A stretch of 64,000 bases of DNA from Planctomicrobium sp051465645 (GCF_051465645.1 NZ_CP195790.1:496001-560000); one strand, 5' to 3'; positions 1 through 8,892 are shown, numbered from the stretch's first letter. The notes: a model not told the origin generated them from the sequence alone. Made by a program: numbers and translations.

Positions 1-48
1 CAGGCAAATGCGATGGAGCCTGTCCTGCGAGAAGCTCTCGGGATGTAA
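1..48 (+). CDS. 3' end of an unidentified protein (truncated by window edge)
   Basis: Frame 1 is open from the first base and ends at a TAA stop at 46-48, giving the last 15 residues QANAMEPVLREALGM. A hairpin with a T-rich tail follows about 50 bp later, as expected after a real gene end. Too little sequence is visible to name the protein. Confidence 0.45.
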   Translation, partial: QANAMEPVLREALGM

Positions 49-96
49 TCGAACACCGTCGCGTGCTTCGTATGAAAATGAACTGATATTGAACTG

Positions 97-135
97 AATG
101 AGCCATCCATCATGATCGGGTGGCTCATTTTGTTT
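97..135 (+). terminator. Rho-independent terminator
   Basis: AATGAGCCA (97-105) pairs with TGGCTCATT (121-129) and is followed by TTGTTT. It lies downstream of the truncated gene that ends at 48. Confidence 0.75.
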
Positions 136-322
136 CCTGACTCGCCCGTCAGTGGGGATGGCAGAAACTGCCGGAGTGGAAATCGGGTTCAGGTCGTCAG
201 GTGATCAAGACGATAATGGCAGTGGGATCGTGCGCGCTCGCCGGAGTTGAGAGATGTCGGGGGCCGCTCACAACGTTGCGTTTGTCCGGGTAGTCTGCTC
301 TGGCAGATGGCTGAACGTCACT

Positions 323-339
323 GTTTCATCTGATGAAAC
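323..339. promoter_or_regulatory. 17-bp perfect palindrome, possible operator
   Basis: GTTTCATC-T-GATGAAAC is an 8+1+8 perfect palindrome about 75 bp upstream of the ATPase gene start. It is short, unlike the terminators in this window, and has no T-run after it, so a protein-binding site is more likely than a terminator. No regulator can be assigned. Apart from this and the terminator at 97-135, the 49-412 gap shows nothing. Confidence 0.3.
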
Positions 340-412
340 TCGGTCTCCGCTGACCTTAAAGCGGCACACTAATTCGAATTTTGCTCTCGATGTCTAACTG
401 TGAAAAGGCGTG

Positions 413-1180
413 ATGAGTATGGATACCATGGGCGCCATCTCCTCTGAAATGTCTTCATCTTACGCCGATTCACAATCGCGGACTGAGGCTCTGGAACGGC
501 TACGATATCTTGGGCAGAATGGCCGCAACGGAATTCTGACCGGAACGAGCGGAACCGGAAAAACATGGCTGCTGCAACAGCTGGTCAAGCAATTGCGACG
601 AGACGGTGTCGCAGTGGCTTATCTGAATTTGAACGGCGTGGGGGGGCCAGAAATCGCCCATCAGTTCGCCGCTCGGCTGGGGCTGGGAGTTTCGTTTCAG
701 GCTGCCGAATACGAAGTCTGGGCACGTTTGCAGGACTATACCGAAGCTGCGAAACATATTCGCCGACCAATCGCGTTCGTCATTGATCATCTGGATCGGG
801 CAAAGGAATCTGTCTTCAGCCCGTTGAGTCGGTTGATGGACATGTTTGGCGAACGCTGTTCCTGGTTGTTGGCGTCCAGAGAAATCAATGGAGAACGCCT
901 GAACACATTTGTCAGTGACCGCAGCTGGTTGCGTGTCGAACTGTTGCCGCTTCTGCCGATGGAATCCGCTCGGGTTCTCAATAAAGTTTCGTCTCAACAG
1001 GCACCTGCGGCAATGTACACAACAGACGGTGTTGTCGCGGCACATGAATTTGCCGCCGGCCGATTGCGTCAGTTGCGGCACCTTGCAGAACTTGCATCGA
1101 TGGCTGCTGAGGTCGAAGAAGTCGACGCCATCACTGGTGAGTTGGTTCGGTCCGTGACAACAGAGATCGCAGGGCGCTAA
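413..1180 (+). CDS. P-loop ATPase, ExeA/AAA-like
   Basis: A predicted cytosolic ATPase of 255 residues. The Walker A motif GTSGTGKT is near residues 44-51, a Walker B-like stretch (IAFVIDHLD) near 120-128, and a sensor-1-like segment (WLLASRE) near 151-157; this order fits the ExeA/TniB branch of AAA-type ATPases. No peptidoglycan-binding or membrane segment follows, so it is a bare ATPase domain with a helical tail. The start is ambiguous: a GTG at 410 and ATGs at 413 and 419 are in frame behind an AAAAGG ribosome-binding site; I chose 413. The gene stands alone between two terminators, so context gives no partner. Family level is fairly sure; role is unknown. Confidence 0.8.
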   Translation: MSMDTMGAISSEMSSSYADSQSRTEALERLRYLGQNGRNGILTGTSGTGKTWLLQQLVKQLRRDGVAVAYLNLNGVGGPEIAHQFAARLGLGVSFQAAEYEVWARLQDYTEAAKHIRRPIAFVIDHLDRAKESVFSPLSRLMDMFGERCSWLLASREINGERLNTFVSDRSWLRVELLPLLPMESARVLNKVSSQQAPAAMYTTDGVVAAHEFAAGRLRQLRHLAELASMAAEVEEVDAITGELVRSVTTEIAGR

Positions 1181-1237
1181 TCGGCTCGCTCGCTGATGTG
1201 GGCGGGGATGTTTGAAGTCCATTTCGATTCAATAAGA

Positions 1238-1274
1238 AAGCCAGCTGCAGTACAGCAGGTGGCTTCAGTTTTTT
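1238..1274 (+). terminator. Rho-independent terminator of the ATPase gene
   Basis: AAGCCAGCTG (1238-1247) pairs with CAGGTGGCTT (1256-1265) with one mismatch and is followed by CAG and six T residues. It lies 58 bp after the ATPase stop codon and close to the convergent CotH gene. Confidence 0.85.
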
Positions 1275-1310
1275 GATACAAATTGAAATGAACTGACTGA
1301 GTGGAGCAAC

Positions 1311-3257
1311 CTATTTCATTTTTGGCTCAGTTGCCTTCAGGAGGAATGTTCTTCTCTGATCGGCAAAGCTTTTAAGGCTCAGTTGTGGGCGCCCACCCTG
1401 TTCTCCGCCAGCCGATGACGATGTCGAGGCAACCGCTGCGTGGAATGCAGATGTTGATGACAGCTTTCTGGTGTCCTTCTCAACGGCGTCACTAAGCAGC
1501 TTTGCGTACCCGTCGACTTTGGGACCGAGTTTCTTCCAGTCCAGATCGTTTTGGGCCAGTTCTCGAACATACTTGAGATAGCGCTCTTTCAACTCAGGCA
1601 CTGCCAGCAGTTTGCTGCGAAGCGGCTTTGTCGTGTCAGTCAGGCCGACGAGAGGGTCGAGTTCGATGCCGTTACGTCCCCCGGCCATGCCACCTGGGCC
1701 GCCAGGACCCCCCGGGAATTGACCCCGAGGTCCGCCATCCCGAGGTCCGCCGTCCCGAGGATTTGCTTCGAACTGAGGAGGCCCGTCTCTGCGATCGGCT
1801 CCAGGAGGTGGTCCCGGAGGCCCACCTGGACCGAAGCCGCCACCCGGTCCGAATTCTCCACCTGGAGGTCCACCGCGCATCCCTCCACGTCCGCCGCGCC
1901 CACCCATTCCCGGCGGTCCGCCCATACCGGGGCCGCCAGCGACCTGAAATGACTCGTTGGTATCATGAGGGATGATATGAAACTTGCCTTTTGAATCGCG
2001 GTAGATTGTGTAGTCGCTTGCACGAACCCAATAGCCGTCAGCGTTGATCAGCGCATTTTCCAGCGCCAGAAACCAAAGTGCTCCATCGACGTCGAGGATC
2101 GGTTCAAGCGCGGATTCCAACTGATCTGCTGGTGTCTCATTCAAGACTTTGCAGAGGTGAATCAGAGCATTCCAGTCAGCCGCTTTGTCTTTTGACTTGA
2201 TGGTATAGATCTGTTTGTACGGATCAGCTTCTGGGCCAAGATATTCCAACCCTCCACGTCCGCCTGGGCTCCCCTGCACTTTCCAGCGGGCGCCTGTGTC
2301 TTCTTTGAAGTTCTGTTTCGCGAAGACCTTGTCGAACTGCTGAACGTTGGTGTAGACGCCCCAGCTTTCACCATTGACGACCAATCGAACCAGATTTGCT
2401 TTGGGAGCAGCGATGTGTTGTCGAGCGACGTCGAGGTAAAGCACCGCATGCATCATCGATGGATCGTCGTTTGAATTCAGCAGATTCAACGTCTTGTAAT
2501 CTTGAATCCGTTGGTCTTTGTTCCACTCATCGACGGAGATGTTCAGAGATCGCTTTGATCCAGCTGGGACCGTGAAGTAGGACGATTGCCCTCGGAAGTG
2601 AACGCCGACGTTGGGGTAGACGTGTCCATCGACCATCAGAGTCGCTGGTACTTCGACATCGGATTTGTAGAAGGAGGCGAGTTCTTCTTCCCAGTCCGGT
2701 GATTCAAATGTCAGAAAGATTGTTCTGAACACCGTTGGATCATAAAGATCTCCCGTGGCTGCCGGGACATCCTTTGGATCAACTTTCTCACCGGGTTTGC
2801 CTGGCTCTCGTTGACGTCCGCCGCCTGGCCCGCCCGGAAATCCTCCAGGTGGAGGCCCGCCTGGGAACCCTCCCGGAGGTCCGCCACCTGGCCCCATCTC
2901 TTGGCGACCCGGTCCACGTTCTGGTCCGCCATCGGGACCTCGACCCGGTCCGCCGCCGCCAGGGCCACCTCGTCCGGGACCGAAACCTCGGCTTTGGAGT
3001 GAGGGATCATTTTTGATGGCTTCACGTGCGGTGGCACGTTCTTCGGAATTCAACATTCCGTCGCCATCTTGATCAAACTTGTCCAGCAGTTTTCGGTCCG
3101 CCCGATTCATCATTCCCGGTGGTCCGCCACGTTGACCACGAAAGCCTTCTTCAGGTCGAAAGCGGTTTTGCGGGGGTTCATCCTGAGCTTGAACATACAT
3201 CAAGGCTGTGACGCTTCCGACCAGAAAAAGAAACATCGCGGGAATTCGGAGGTACAT
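1311..3257 (-). CDS. CotH-type kinase-like secreted protein with EF-hand and Gly/Pro-rich inserts
   Basis: An exported 648-residue protein of the CotH family, whose characterised spore-coat members are atypical protein kinases. The start at 3257 is chosen because it begins a clear signal peptide (MYLRIPAMFLFLVG, cleaved after VQAQ) and has AGAGG upstream; a longer reading adds 24 polar residues. An EF-hand-like loop (DQDGDGMLNSEE) follows, then a Gly/Pro/Arg-rich stretch, then the CotH core with the segment YKTLNLLNSNDDPSMM and the putative metal-binding loop FHIIPHDTNESF. A second Gly/Pro/Arg-rich insert of about 90 residues follows directly after that loop, before the conserved C-terminal part of the core. 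It is the last gene of a minus-strand group with DUF4956 and VTC genes, a known association for this family. Kinase activity is inferred from family, not shown. Confidence 0.88.
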   Translation of the reverse strand: MYLRIPAMFLFLVGSVTALMYVQAQDEPPQNRFRPEEGFRGQRGGPPGMMNRADRKLLDKFDQDGDGMLNSEERATAREAIKNDPSLQSRGFGPGRGGPGGGGPGRGPDGGPERGPGRQEMGPGGGPPGGFPGGPPPGGFPGGPGGGRQREPGKPGEKVDPKDVPAATGDLYDPTVFRTIFLTFESPDWEEELASFYKSDVEVPATLMVDGHVYPNVGVHFRGQSSYFTVPAGSKRSLNISVDEWNKDQRIQDYKTLNLLNSNDDPSMMHAVLYLDVARQHIAAPKANLVRLVVNGESWGVYTNVQQFDKVFAKQNFKEDTGARWKVQGSPGGRGGLEYLGPEADPYKQIYTIKSKDKAADWNALIHLCKVLNETPADQLESALEPILDVDGALWFLALENALINADGYWVRASDYTIYRDSKGKFHIIPHDTNESFQVAGGPGMGGPPGMGGRGGRGGMRGGPPGGEFGPGGGFGPGGPPGPPPGADRRDGPPQFEANPRDGGPRDGGPRGQFPGGPGGPGGMAGGRNGIELDPLVGLTDTTKPLRSKLLAVPELKERYLKYVRELAQNDLDWKKLGPKVDGYAKLLSDAVEKDTRKLSSTSAFHAAVASTSSSAGGEQGGRPQLSLKSFADQRRTFLLKATEPKMK

Positions 3258-3445
3258 CGGATGGCCTCTTGAGTGAGTCGGAAACGTGGACCGAGTGCGA
3301 GTGACAACTTGCCGGCAGTCTTCAAACATCGAATCGTTGCGAATCTAAGCTGGTTGCCTGTTCGCGTGTGGACGACTGCGGGAATGTGATCGATGAAGCA
3401 CAGATTTACACGGTGTAAAAGACACGTTGAAATTCTGAGATTGCA

Positions 3446-4141
3446 TTAGTTGTTCATCTGGAGGTCGATACTCATGACCCCTTCAATGTGATTCAACTCA
3501 GCGACAAACGTGGTTGCATTTGTGTCTGACCGGAACTCGCCAGCGTACATTAGATCCAGTGCGGCACCTTGCCTGGCGGTTGTGACTCCCAGCAGATGAA
3601 TCTCTCGAAAGTGCTTGCTGAACGCATGGTCGAGAGTCTGAGCAGGGTCACGTCCCAGTCCGAGGCGGATTGTCAATTTGCATGGAAGAAGATTCAGATT
3701 CTTCGGCTTTGCCAGTGATTTGTTTTCTGGCAGGTAGGTCATCGCGATGGCTGCAAGCCCGACAATGGGCAACCCAATCAACGGAAGCATGAGCAGGCCT
3801 GTTCCTGCGGCCATTCCAACGATGACTGCCAGGATCACAAACGCAGTATCCCGGGTGTCATCAACAACTGTTCTGAATCGAACAATGGATAATGCGCCGA
3901 CCAGACTGAATGCTCTGGCAACACTGTTACCGATGGTCATCGAGACCATACAGATCAGGACCGACATCAACACAAGTGTGGTTGCGAGAGCTACGGAACT
4001 TGTTTGCTTTCGACCATGTGATAGCTTGAAGATGCCAGTGACACAGATCCCAAGAATCAAGGCATAAACAAGGCGAACAGTGATCGTCGTGAGTGATAAG
4101 GCGTTTTCGTCGAGGCTTGATGAAGTCAACCATTCAGGCAT
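3446..4141 (-). CDS. DUF4956 family membrane protein
   Basis: A predicted inner-membrane protein of 231 residues with four hydrophobic segments in its first half. The signature ARAFSLVGALSIVRFRT followed by DDTRDTAFV is typical of DUF4956. The rest is a soluble domain of about 90 residues. I place the start at 4141 because AAAGGA lies 8 bp upstream and the start overlaps the previous stop as ATGCCTGA (8 bp), which suggests translational coupling; an in-frame ATG at 4180 would overlap by 47 bp. DUF4956 proteins often sit beside VTC-domain polyphosphate polymerases and are thought to work with them at the membrane; the exact function is not established. Confidence 0.9.
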   Translation of the reverse strand: MPEWLTSSSLDENALSLTTITVRLVYALILGICVTGIFKLSHGRKQTSSVALATTLVLMSVLICMVSMTIGNSVARAFSLVGALSIVRFRTVVDDTRDTAFVILAVIVGMAAGTGLLMLPLIGLPIVGLAAIAMTYLPENKSLAKPKNLNLLPCKLTIRLGLGRDPAQTLDHAFSKHFREIHLLGVTTARQGAALDLMYAGEFRSDTNATTFVAELNHIEGVMSIDLQMNN

Positions 4142-4964
4142 TTGGGGCATCCTTTGGTTGTGCAAGTCCCAGTGCGGCAATTGCGTTGCGGTACTTCGAA
4201 CAGTTGCCTGGTAGAAGCTGGAACGTTTCGATTGCAGATTTCATCAAGACCGGTAACGACCCTGTAAATTTCATTTCGCAGATCACCTGCTCTGCAAACA
4301 GTGGCATCCACACTCGATTCTGATCATCAAACACCCAGTTCGAATTGGCTCGTGCTCGAAGGTCAAAGTCGAACGTGAGCCGAATTGGCTGCTCTTCCAG
4401 TACCGCGAAGAACGGACGCCGGTGATAATTCAGTTCACAGACCGGACTGAATTTTCCGCTTTGAACTTCTTCTTTGAACCAGTTCGAAGAGGGTGCCTCT
4501 GTTTCAACCGATGTCATTTCGGCCATCTGCGTCAGCGTTGATTTGATTCGATACTTACTGACACGCCCTGAGCGTTTGCACTTCTTCTCAAGGAAGACGT
4601 CCGATGCGTCGCCATACCGGCGGACACGGAACTTGAAGTACTTGAATTCCTGTTCACGATGAAAAACCGAGAAGTCAGGTGTGTCTGTATACAGAGTGGA
4701 AACGTGGTATTTCCCGTTTTCACAGTGGTTCGCATGTGGGTCGAGAGTTACGACAGGGCGGAAGTACTCTTCCAGTCCGAGAGCTTGTTCCGGAGTACAT
4801 CGAAACTTTAATTCTGTCGCTCCAGCACTTGCATCGCCAGCAAGGAGAGAGGGTGAGCGATAGGCAAGAGAGTAGGATGCATGGTTGTCTTCAAGGGGCA
4901 GCTTGTGAGTCTGATTGCAGCCTTCCGCAGACTTTCCAAATGAGATCACCTTCTGCTCCTTCAA
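4134..4964 (-). CDS. VTC-domain polyphosphate polymerase-like protein
   Basis: A 276-residue protein of the triphosphate-tunnel fold (VTC domain). In eukaryotic Vtc4 this domain makes polyphosphate from ATP; bacterial members are annotated as polyphosphate polymerase domain proteins. Visible signs are alternating basic and acidic strand motifs: KFRVRRYGDA, FLEKKCKR and KYRIKS in the middle, and LTFDFDLRA and CEMKFTGSLP towards the C-terminus, the tunnel-lining Lys/Arg/Glu pattern expected of the family. The first 40 residues look disordered. It is translationally coupled to the DUF4956 gene downstream, which would supply the membrane part. Substrate is inferred, not seen. Confidence 0.87.
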   Translation of the reverse strand: MKEQKVISFGKSAEGCNQTHKLPLEDNHASYSLAYRSPSLLAGDASAGATELKFRCTPEQALGLEEYFRPVVTLDPHANHCENGKYHVSTLYTDTPDFSVFHREQEFKYFKFRVRRYGDASDVFLEKKCKRSGRVSKYRIKSTLTQMAEMTSVETEAPSSNWFKEEVQSGKFSPVCELNYHRRPFFAVLEEQPIRLTFDFDLRARANSNWVFDDQNRVWMPLFAEQVICEMKFTGSLPVLMKSAIETFQLLPGNCSKYRNAIAALGLAQPKDAPNA

Positions 4965-5077
4965 TCCGCAATAATGTCGATCAGTGTCGTTGAATAGGAC
5001 TCGGTTGTTGAAAGAGCTTTCACTGGTTGCTATCGCGCATCTGCGTCTGGCGGGTGTCAGCTTAAGGGAAGCATGCT

Positions 5078-5305
5078 TCAGATTCTGGAGTTGATCGAAT
5101 TGTCCAGCATGTTCTGGCGATCAACATACCGGCTGAGAACCTGTACATGGCATTCATGCTGAAATCGTCTGGAAATTCTCCAGAGATTTGTCACTGCCAA
5201 GGTGAGGAAGACAAGACAGGGCAAACTCCAGGGAGATTGCAAACCAGCAACAATATCGAATGAGACCAGTGTGATTGCCAGCAGTGATAAGCTGAACCAG
5301 ACCAT
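5078..5305 (-). CDS. small two-helix membrane protein, hypothetical
   Basis: A 75-residue reading frame starting MVWFSLSLLAITLVSFD with two hydrophobic segments (about 1-20 and 28-45) and a polar, Arg-rich tail. It lies 113 bp upstream of the VTC gene on the same strand and may be the first gene of that group. The upstream GGGTTG is a weak ribosome-binding site. I do not recognise the family; the hydrophobic pattern and position are the only support. Confidence 0.45.
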   Translation of the reverse strand: MVWFSLSLLAITLVSFDIVAGLQSPWSLPCLVFLTLAVTNLWRISRRFQHECHVQVLSRYVDRQNMLDNSINSRI

Positions 5306-5946
5306 GATTTTTCAACCCGTCTTTGAGTAATGTGACGATCCTGTCGTGGTCATACAGAATTGAACACGGAGCAATTCAAAAAGTTCCGCAAGGATTCTCT
5401 GAAAATGCGAGAGTCTCACGTTGGTGGAAATTGATTGAAACTCGCGTCAATGGCTTCTGATGCATGTCGGATTTGTACAATGCGACATGTGTCTCTCTGT
5501 ATCAGAATAAGACAGCTCTTCTGACGATGTTTCCTCACAGTGGTTTTAGACGCGACTAAAAATTTGACCAGATCACTGGAGGATGGATCATCGGTCAGTT
5601 TGAGTCACAACCGAAATTGGTCTTTGTCCCAGACGTGACTGTCTTGCCCGGAAGTCTGCTTTCAGTTGTTGGTCCGATTGAGATTCTTGGAAGGGGCACA
5701 TCTCTGGGGATTTGGATCGTTCAGGACAGGTTTGACGCTTTGTCGTTGGCAATTGGACGAGAAACTACCGTTCTTGACCATTTTGACTAAATGGTTTCTC
5801 GCGACATAAAAGGGAGAACTCTCACGGAAATCGGAACCCGGAATGCTTGCAACTTTTACATTCTCGGTGAGAACAGACGTTCAATGTCGGAAGGAAAACT
5901 GTTATTAAGCAGTTCGGATATTGATGGCCTTTGACGGGACTGGAAT
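5306..5946. other. 641 bp divergent intergenic region
   Basis: This lies between the minus-strand VTC group and the plus-strand GH57 gene, so it should hold both promoters. I see no credible reading frame and no strong repeat. AT-rich stretches near 5510-5570 and 5760-5820 could be promoter DNA, but no element can be assigned with confidence. Confidence 0.4.
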
Positions 5947-8133
5947 ATGGGGCCTCGGCTTCGCCTGATTTTCGCGATTCACAATCATCAGCCGGTCGGA
6001 AATTTCGACGGGGTGTTTCAGCAGGCGTACCGTGACGCTTACAAACCCTTCTTTGATGTTCTGGATGACTTTCCAGAGTTCCCGATCACACTTCATCTTT
6101 CAGGCAGTCTGCTTGAATGGCTGGAAGTCCATCGTCCTGAGTTTGTAGACCGGATTCGCGGGTACCTTGCTCAGGGAAGAATGGAGCTCCTCGGCGGACC
6201 ATTTTTTGAACCAATTCTGGCGAGCATTCCTGGTCGTGATCGCATTGGTCAGATTCGGACTTACACGCAACATCTCTCCGCACTCTTCGATACGACGATC
6301 CGTGGAATGTGGGTTCCAGAACGCGTCTGGGAACCAAACTTTGCCAGTGACATCGTTGAAGCAGGCATTGAATATACGATCCTCGACGATTCCCATTTCC
6401 GTTGGGCTGGGCTGAGTGAAGATCGCCTCCACGGTTACTATCTGACAGAGAACGAAGGCCGCCTGCTCAAGGTCTTCCCGGACGACGAAACTCTGCGATA
6501 TGCGATTCCCTGGGCCAAACCGGAAGAAACGATTGAGTATCTTCAGCAGATGGCCGATCGCTTTCCCGGGACGATCGTTTCGTTTGGGGATGATGGCGAA
6601 AAGTTTGGGTCTTGGCCCGGAACGAAGGAACACGTTTACGATAAAGGCTGGTTGCGCGATATCTTCACGGCGTTTCGGGAAAACGCTTCATGGTTGAAGG
6701 TCGTTACGATGGCGCAGGCGGTGGATGAAGTCCCTCCACAGGGAAAGGTTTATCTGCCGAATGCAAGCTATCGCGAGATGACTGAATGGGCACTGCCGAC
6801 CGATCAGCAGGTGAATTACAAGAGGATTTCCAGCGAACTGGCGGACGAGCCTGAATGGCAGGAAATCAAACCGTTCTTCCGTGCCGGGTTCTGGCGGAAT
6901 TTCCTTGTGAAATACCCCGAGAGTAACGAGATGTATTGCCGTTCGCGCGAAGTGAGCGAGCGTCTTCAAGGCTTGTCCAACTCTGAAGCCGGCCGTCAGA
7001 GACCAGATCTGTTGCATCGTGCAAAGATGGATCTCTACCGTGGGCAGTGCAACTGTCCATACTGGCATGGAGCCTTTGGAGGGTTGTATCTCCCGCATTT
7101 GCGAAATGCGATTTATCGGCACTTGATTGCTGCTGACAATCTACTCGAACAGTTGCATGGCCGTGGCGCACGTTGGGTCGAGATCGAAGCCAGTGATTAT
7201 AATCTCGATGCTCGAAAAGAAGTCCGATTGTCCGGTGACCGGATGATTGCCTATCTGGCTCCTGCCAGAGGGGGGCATCTCTATGAACTGGATTTACGCA
7301 CGAATTGCGTCAACCTGCTCGCGACGTTAAACCGCCGTCCAGAGCCATATCACCAGATCGTGCTCGATGCGGCCGGCAAGACTGACGACGTTGATGATGT
7401 CGCCTTCAATAAGCATGAAGGCGTCCGGTTCAAACAGGCGGATCTCGACGAGAAGATTGCCTATGACCGTTGGCCTCGCAAATCCCTCGTGGACCACTTC
7501 CTGAGACCGGGGACTGAGCTCTCTGAATTCCAGGGAGGCAACGGAGGGATTGGAGACTTCGTGCTCGGAGTCTATGAGACCAAAATGCGCCGCTCCGAGA
7601 CGCGAGTCGAAGCTGTGATGTCGCGTGAAGGGCGCATGGGTGAGCATTGGGTGCGTGTTGAAAAGACCGTCGCGCTCGATTCCGGCAACGGAAGTCAGCT
7701 CGAAGTGACCTATGAATTGAGTCAGTTGCCGCCCGGCGTCCCAGTGCAGTTTGGAGTGGAATTTAATTTCGCCGCCATGCCTGCCGGGGCGAATGACCGC
7801 TACTACTACAACGGTCATGGAGCGCAACTCGGACGCCTGGAAACGGTGCAGTCACTTCCGCCGAGTGTGCGGATTGGTCTGGTCGACGAGTGGTTAGGAG
7901 TCGACGTCTCTCTTGAGTGCACTCAGCCCGCTGAATTCTGGACATTCCCGATTCAGACAGTCAGCCAGAGTGAAGCGGGATTTGAACTCGTACACCAGAG
8001 CTGCGTTGTCATGCCACAATGGAAATTCGTGGCGGATAGCTCAGGACGCTGGCAGGTGAGAATTCAAATGACTGCGGACACATCGGCTGCACAGGCGCGA
8101 AAGCTTGCAGAGCTTGCATCCGCTCGCCGTTAG
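5947..8133 (+). CDS. GH57 glucanotransferase/alpha-amylase-like protein
   Basis: A cytosolic 728-residue glycoside hydrolase of family 57, of the 4-alpha-glucanotransferase/alpha-amylase type with DUF1925/DUF1926-like C-terminal modules; members rearrange or cut alpha-1,4-glucans such as glycogen. The family motif HNHQP is at residues 12-16, the nucleophile region MWVPERVWEP at 121-130 (Glu125), and the acid/base region SFGDDGEKFG at 212-221 (Asp215 or Asp216). There is no signal peptide, so it acts on internal glucan. The start is the first ATG with the family's N-terminal strand (LRLIFAIHNHQP). It stands alone, convergent with acpS. Transferase versus hydrolase activity cannot be settled from sequence. 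Confidence 0.9.
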   Translation: MGPRLRLIFAIHNHQPVGNFDGVFQQAYRDAYKPFFDVLDDFPEFPITLHLSGSLLEWLEVHRPEFVDRIRGYLAQGRMELLGGPFFEPILASIPGRDRIGQIRTYTQHLSALFDTTIRGMWVPERVWEPNFASDIVEAGIEYTILDDSHFRWAGLSEDRLHGYYLTENEGRLLKVFPDDETLRYAIPWAKPEETIEYLQQMADRFPGTIVSFGDDGEKFGSWPGTKEHVYDKGWLRDIFTAFRENASWLKVVTMAQAVDEVPPQGKVYLPNASYREMTEWALPTDQQVNYKRISSELADEPEWQEIKPFFRAGFWRNFLVKYPESNEMYCRSREVSERLQGLSNSEAGRQRPDLLHRAKMDLYRGQCNCPYWHGAFGGLYLPHLRNAIYRHLIAADNLLEQLHGRGARWVEIEASDYNLDARKEVRLSGDRMIAYLAPARGGHLYELDLRTNCVNLLATLNRRPEPYHQIVLDAAGKTDDVDDVAFNKHEGVRFKQADLDEKIAYDRWPRKSLVDHFLRPGTELSEFQGGNGGIGDFVLGVYETKMRRSETRVEAVMSREGRMGEHWVRVEKTVALDSGNGSQLEVTYELSQLPPGVPVQFGVEFNFAAMPAGANDRYYYNGHGAQLGRLETVQSLPPSVRIGLVDEWLGVDVSLECTQPAEFWTFPIQTVSQSEAGFELVHQSCVVMPQWKFVADSSGRWQVRIQMTADTSAAQARKLAELASARR

Positions 8134-8162
8134 AGCATTTCAGAAAAGCTGTCGAGATTTCG

Positions 8163-8210
8163 GCACGCGGGATTCAGTCTTCTCGATTAGAGAAAGAACG
8201 AATCCCGTGT
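8163..8210. terminator. hairpin between convergent genes
   Basis: GCACGCGGGATTC (8163-8175) pairs imperfectly with GAATCCCGTGT (8200-8210), with an inner TTCTC/GAGAA pairing. It lies between the convergent GH57 and acpS genes. The T-run after it is weak (TTCC), so the terminator call is tentative. Confidence 0.5.
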
Positions 8211-8251
8211 TTCCATTTGTTTCTGGCGACGAATGCCAACGTGCGGTGTCG

Positions 8252-8656
8252 TCAGATCTCGCGGGTGGGAGAATGTTGCATCGCGATCGCAGTTGCTGTC
8301 GCATACGCGCGGCAATGAGAGATCGTGATCAGGACTTCGTCGATTCCCAGGTTTTTGGCGTACGCCCCTGCTCCACCGGAGAGTTCGATTACAGGCCGAC
8401 CTGATTGCGTGCTGGTGACTTGAATGTCTTTCCAGCCGATCCCTTTTGTGAAGCCGGTTCCCAGGGTCTTCATCACGGCTTCTTTGGCTGCCCAGCGTCC
8501 TGCATAGTGCTGCAATGATTCTTTATGGCGCTGGCAGTATCTGATCTCGTTTTCAGTATAGACTCGTTGCAGGAACAGCTCACCATGACGTTCAATCATT
8601 TCGCCGATGCGAACGATTTCTACGATGTCAGTCCCCAAACCAAAAATGATGGCCAT
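8252..8656 (-). CDS. acpS: holo-[acyl-carrier-protein] synthase
   Basis: Transfers 4'-phosphopantetheine from CoA to apo-ACP, making it active for fatty acid synthesis in the cytosol. The 134-residue length and both family motifs fit: FGLGTDIVEI at residues 5-14 (metal-binding Asp10) and GRWAAKEAVMK at 53-63 (Glu59). The start is the ATG just before the first motif, as usual for AcpS. It is 236 bp downstream of the sigma factor gene on the same strand but separated from it by a strong hairpin, so probably transcribed on its own. Confidence 0.95.
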   Translation of the reverse strand: MAIIFGLGTDIVEIVRIGEMIERHGELFLQRVYTENEIRYCQRHKESLQHYAGRWAAKEAVMKTLGTGFTKGIGWKDIQVTSTQSGRPVIELSGGAGAYAKNLGIDEVLITISHCRAYATATAIAMQHSPTREI

Positions 8657-8815
8657 TATCTACTCGTGTCGCGGAGAATACAAAAGCTCTGATGGACTGA
8701 GGCCTGACCAGAAAAAATGTCAGCATCGAAGCCGACAATTCCTGAGTCGAATGACTACGAATCCATGACGTACCGAAAAACGGCATTCCAAAGGTGTCCA
8801 ACAAATGTATTCAAA

Positions 8816-8852
8816 CAGTTCAGCCCTGACCACATTGGCCAGGGCTGAACTG
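8816..8852 (-). terminator. strong hairpin after the sigma factor gene
   Basis: CAGTTCAGCCCTG (8816-8828) and CAGGGCTGAACTG (8840-8852) form a perfect 13 bp stem with an 11 nt loop, 40 bp after the minus-strand sigma factor stop. Read on the minus strand it is followed only by TTTG, so termination may be partly Rho-dependent. Confidence 0.7.
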
Positions 8853-8892
8853 TAGGTGGAAATTTTCAAACAGACTTATAAGGCAACTTCAA

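Noticed and set aside
500..1222. 240-codon minus-strand frame opposite the ATPase gene
   Set aside because: The plus-strand frame has Walker motifs and a ribosome-binding site; the antisense frame has none and is Cys/His/Gln-rich as expected for a shadow.
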